In this document: piece by piece, positions 62,321 to 64,000 of the stretch
Position numbering within the stretch: the first letter of the stretch is position 1
How the letters are laid out: every line of letters begins with the position of its first letter
NCBI GenBank assembly: GCA_002839605.1
Contig: PGYK01000005.1
Coordinates: 124,001-188,000, forward strand
Direction: 5' to 3'
DNA: 64,000 nucleotides
From: Methanomicrobiales archaeon HGW-Methanomicrobiales-3
GTDB taxonomy: Archaea > Halobacteriota > Methanomicrobia > Methanomicrobiales > Methanospirillaceae
Program-made: the position numbers and the translations under genes
Notes under the pieces: generated by a model
The model's input: only the letters and a program-made list of their open reading frames with translations
What the model was told of the DNA's origin: nothing
Database searches by the model: none

Positions 62321-62629
62321 ATGGCTAGCCGTTTCGGTCGCGGGTTCATCACCAGCATCATGCTGGTTGCAGAACATTTCGGCCTCCCTCCAGAAAACGC
62401 ATGGATGGGGGTTGGAGATCACGTTGAAGGGCTCGTTGTTCCGGAGAAGTTCAAAGGAACCGAGATCGAAGAGTTAACAACCCTGCTCCGGAAAAAAGTG
62501 ATCTGGCATACGCCGGGCACCATGGACAAAGAGGATGCACGCGACGTGATCTTTGTGTTAAACCGGCTCGTAGTCGCAATTGACAAGGAGCTGGGGATTG
62601 CCGATGCAGAGATCGGGGAGTTCCGGTAA
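62321..62629 (+). CDS. Conserved hypothetical protein (102 aa)
   Basis: The ATG of MASRFGRGFITSIMLVAEHF is chosen over the upstream frame, which overlaps cbiQ. The protein is soluble and mainly helical (EIEELTTLLRKKVIWHTPG, VIFVLNRLVVAIDKELG). It probably belongs to a small methanogen-conserved family of unknown function. It may be co-transcribed with the importer operon, 47 bases downstream. Confidence 0.62.
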   Translation: MASRFGRGFITSIMLVAEHFGLPPENAWMGVGDHVEGLVVPEKFKGTEIEELTTLLRKKVIWHTPGTMDKEDARDVIFVLNRLVVAIDKELGIADAEIGEFR

Positions 62630-63001
62630 AAAGAAAGAGAATACAGATACAAAATGGCTCCACGGAAGAGGATGCTGCCAAACCCTTTCACCACTTGCCA
62701 CCTTCCGGCGGTCAACCGGGCGCGGGGTTGTTCCACGAACCTTGGGAAATCTGAAACGATCCAAGAAAAAGAGTGGGGGGCCACTCTTGCGGCTGCAAAA
62801 ATCATTGGCAAAGACAAATAACCCTCTAAAATTTTGAATTATAATATTTCCCGATTTCCTGATACAGCCTGTTTTTCCCAAGCCGTAAAAACCTGCGCTT
62901 TTACGTCGGAGAAACAAACGCCACACTTATATGCTCATGACACCAATATAACATGTGAAAACTCTCTTGCATTTCATTCATTTTTCTCACGGAGGTTTTA
63001 C
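62630..63001. other. Intergenic stretch with hairpins before gyrB
   Basis: 372 bp without a gene. Inverted repeats are AAGAGTGG-GGGG-CCACTCTT (62769-62788), a stable hairpin followed by a T-rich run in minus-strand sense, and CGTAAAA-N8-TTTTACG (62884-62905), just upstream of the gyrB TATA box. A minus-strand AATATTATAATTC (about 62838-62850) is TATA-like, so a short antisense or small RNA ending at the first hairpin is conceivable. Confidence 0.45.
62926..62933 (+). promoter_or_regulatory. gyrB TATA box
   Basis: CTTATATG preceded by CCACA, about 70 bases before the TTG start; transcription would begin near 62957. The leader contains the ribosome binding site GGAGG at 62991-62995, seven bases from the start codon. 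Confidence 0.55.
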
Positions 63002-64000
63002 TTGACTAATACGTACGATGCATCCCATATCACGGTACTCGAAGGGCTTACCCCGGTTCGCGAACGCCCGGCGATGTACATCGGCAGCACCGATACCCGC
63101 GGACTGCACCACCTTGTCTATGAAGTTGTCGATAACTCCATCGATGAGGCGCTTGCAGGGTTTTGTAACCGCATTGCTGTTATCATCCATAAGGACGGTT
63201 CGCTCTCGGTTGAGGACAATGGCCGGGGAATCCCGGTCGATACGATGGAGAAGAACGGCAAGAGCGCTCTTGAAGTGGTCTTAACCGTACTCCATGCCGG
63301 CGGCAAGTTTGACAAGGCAACCTACCAGGTATCGGGTGGCCTTCATGGCGTCGGGGTCTCGGTCGTCAACGCCCTTTCCAACTGGCTGTCAGCCCACGTG
63401 TACCGGGACGGCAATATCTACGAGATGCGTTTTTCCCAGGGAAAACCGACACTCGCCCTGACCCGACGGGAGGAGACGCTTGCCCAGATGCTTGTCCGCT
63501 ATGAGCAGTGGTATGGCGAACCGGCACCATTTACAAAAACCCTTGTGCCAGTAGCCTCCCACACCAGCGGCCAGATGGATCTTTCAGCGGCCCCTGCCAT
63601 CGATGCAGAGAGTACCGAACAGGAGAACCGGCGGGCGTTCATGGCGCAGTTCGGCCAGAAACTGAGCGGAACGCATATCCACTTTGTCCCGGACGCAACC
63701 ATCTTCGAGACCACCAGCTTCGATTACGATGTGCTCGCCCATCGCCTGCGGGAACTCGCGTTCCTCAATGCCGGGCTCACCATCGTCATCACGGACGAGC
63801 GGACGGGCGACACCGCAACCTACTGCTATGCCGGCGGCCTTTCCGAGTTTGTGAAATACTTAAACGAGGGTGCTGACTGCATCCACCCGGCCCCCATTTT
63901 TATCGGAAAGAAAGATCCCGAGAACAAACTCGAACTCGAGATCGCAATGCAGTATACCACCGCATATGACGAAAAGATTTACAGCTACGTCAACTCGGTC
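63002..64000 (+). CDS. gyrB: DNA gyrase subunit B, N-terminal part (cut by window end)
   Basis: 333 codons are seen, starting at a TTG with GGAGG seven bases upstream. The GHKL ATPase is clear: LEGLTPVRERPAMYIGSTD, YEVVDNSIDEALAG, SVEDNGRGIPVD, VLHAGGKFD and YQVSGGLHGVGVSVVNALS. Between YEMRFSQGKP and SGTHIHFVPD, the segment is about 60 residues longer than in typical bacterial GyrB, with a QWYGEPAPF-like insert. Methanogens with gyrase received it from bacteria; the C-terminal toprim part lies beyond the window. Confidence 0.95.
   Translation, partial: MTNTYDASHITVLEGLTPVRERPAMYIGSTDTRGLHHLVYEVVDNSIDEALAGFCNRIAVIIHKDGSLSVEDNGRGIPVDTMEKNGKSALEVVLTVLHAGGKFDKATYQVSGGLHGVGVSVVNALSNWLSAHVYRDGNIYEMRFSQGKPTLALTRREETLAQMLVRYEQWYGEPAPFTKTLVPVASHTSGQMDLSAAPAIDAESTEQENRRAFMAQFGQKLSGTHIHFVPDATIFETTSFDYDVLAHRLRELAFLNAGLTIVITDERTGDTATYCYAGGLSEFVKYLNEGADCIHPAPIFIGKKDPENKLELEIAMQYTTAYDEKIYSYVNSV

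Overview
The window is chromosomal DNA of a methanogenic archaeon. The best fit is the Methanomicrobiales, in the Methanoregula/Methanosphaerula area. The basis is gene content: formylmethanofuran:H4MPT formyltransferase (ftr), Sep-tRNA:Cys-tRNA synthase, a GluTR-dependent tetrapyrrole pathway of the kind that feeds siroheme, cobamides and F430, an ECF-type Ni/Co importer, an archaeal tRNA-Gly(GCC) without encoded CCA, BRE/TATA-type promoters with some leaderless genes, and many PAS-rich sensor kinases. The genus is an inference, not something the sequence proves.

Layout. 1-7.7 kb holds SepCysS with a 60-residue partner gene, a membrane protein/winged-helix pair, a non-coding stretch with strong hairpins, a surface protein, hisH, a PAPS-reductase-like enzyme, an isolated mrpFG pair, and a 26-residue Lys/Ala-rich peptide gene. 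7.8-14.65 kb is an integrated mobile element. It is bounded by a 14-bp duplication of the 3' end of tRNA-Gly, carries a tyrosine integrase next to the tRNA and an excisionase-like gene at the far end, and has a chain of small overlapping genes between them. 14.8-23.2 kb is the tetrapyrrole region (precorrin-2 dehydrogenase, hemA; then hemB-hemL-hemC-cobA), interrupted by a nitroreductase, a lipoprotein and a flavoprotein. 23-29.3 kb has a PsiE-like protein, an apparently solitary Dam methylase, a flavoprotein, an MFS exporter, and a folate-ligase homologue overlapping ftr.

29.4-43.7 kb is mostly signalling: a large receiver/coiled-coil protein with four 126-bp tandem repeats, a MerR-type regulator, a sensor kinase/response regulator pair, a NUDIX hydrolase, an HPr-kinase-like ATPase and a 1021-residue receiver-PAS-kinase. 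43.7-44.8 kb pairs a small haem-type membrane protein with a molybdopterin lipoprotein. 44.8-51.5 kb encodes what looks like a bacterial-type partner-switching module (two STAS proteins, an RsbW-like kinase, a SpoIIE-type phosphatase, a metallo-beta-lactamase/ATPase-like fusion), in an organism group that has no sigma factors. 51.7-55.4 kb has small envelope proteins. 55.4-59.5 kb has a geranylgeranyl reductase-type enzyme and two more kinases of the same local family. 59.5-62.3 kb is the cbiMN-cbiO-cbiQ importer behind a NikR-like inverted repeat. The window ends inside gyrB.

The most interesting items are the archaeal partner-switching cluster, the tRNA-Gly element with its unrecognised small genes and repeated palindrome, and the tiny histone-H1-tail-like peptide.
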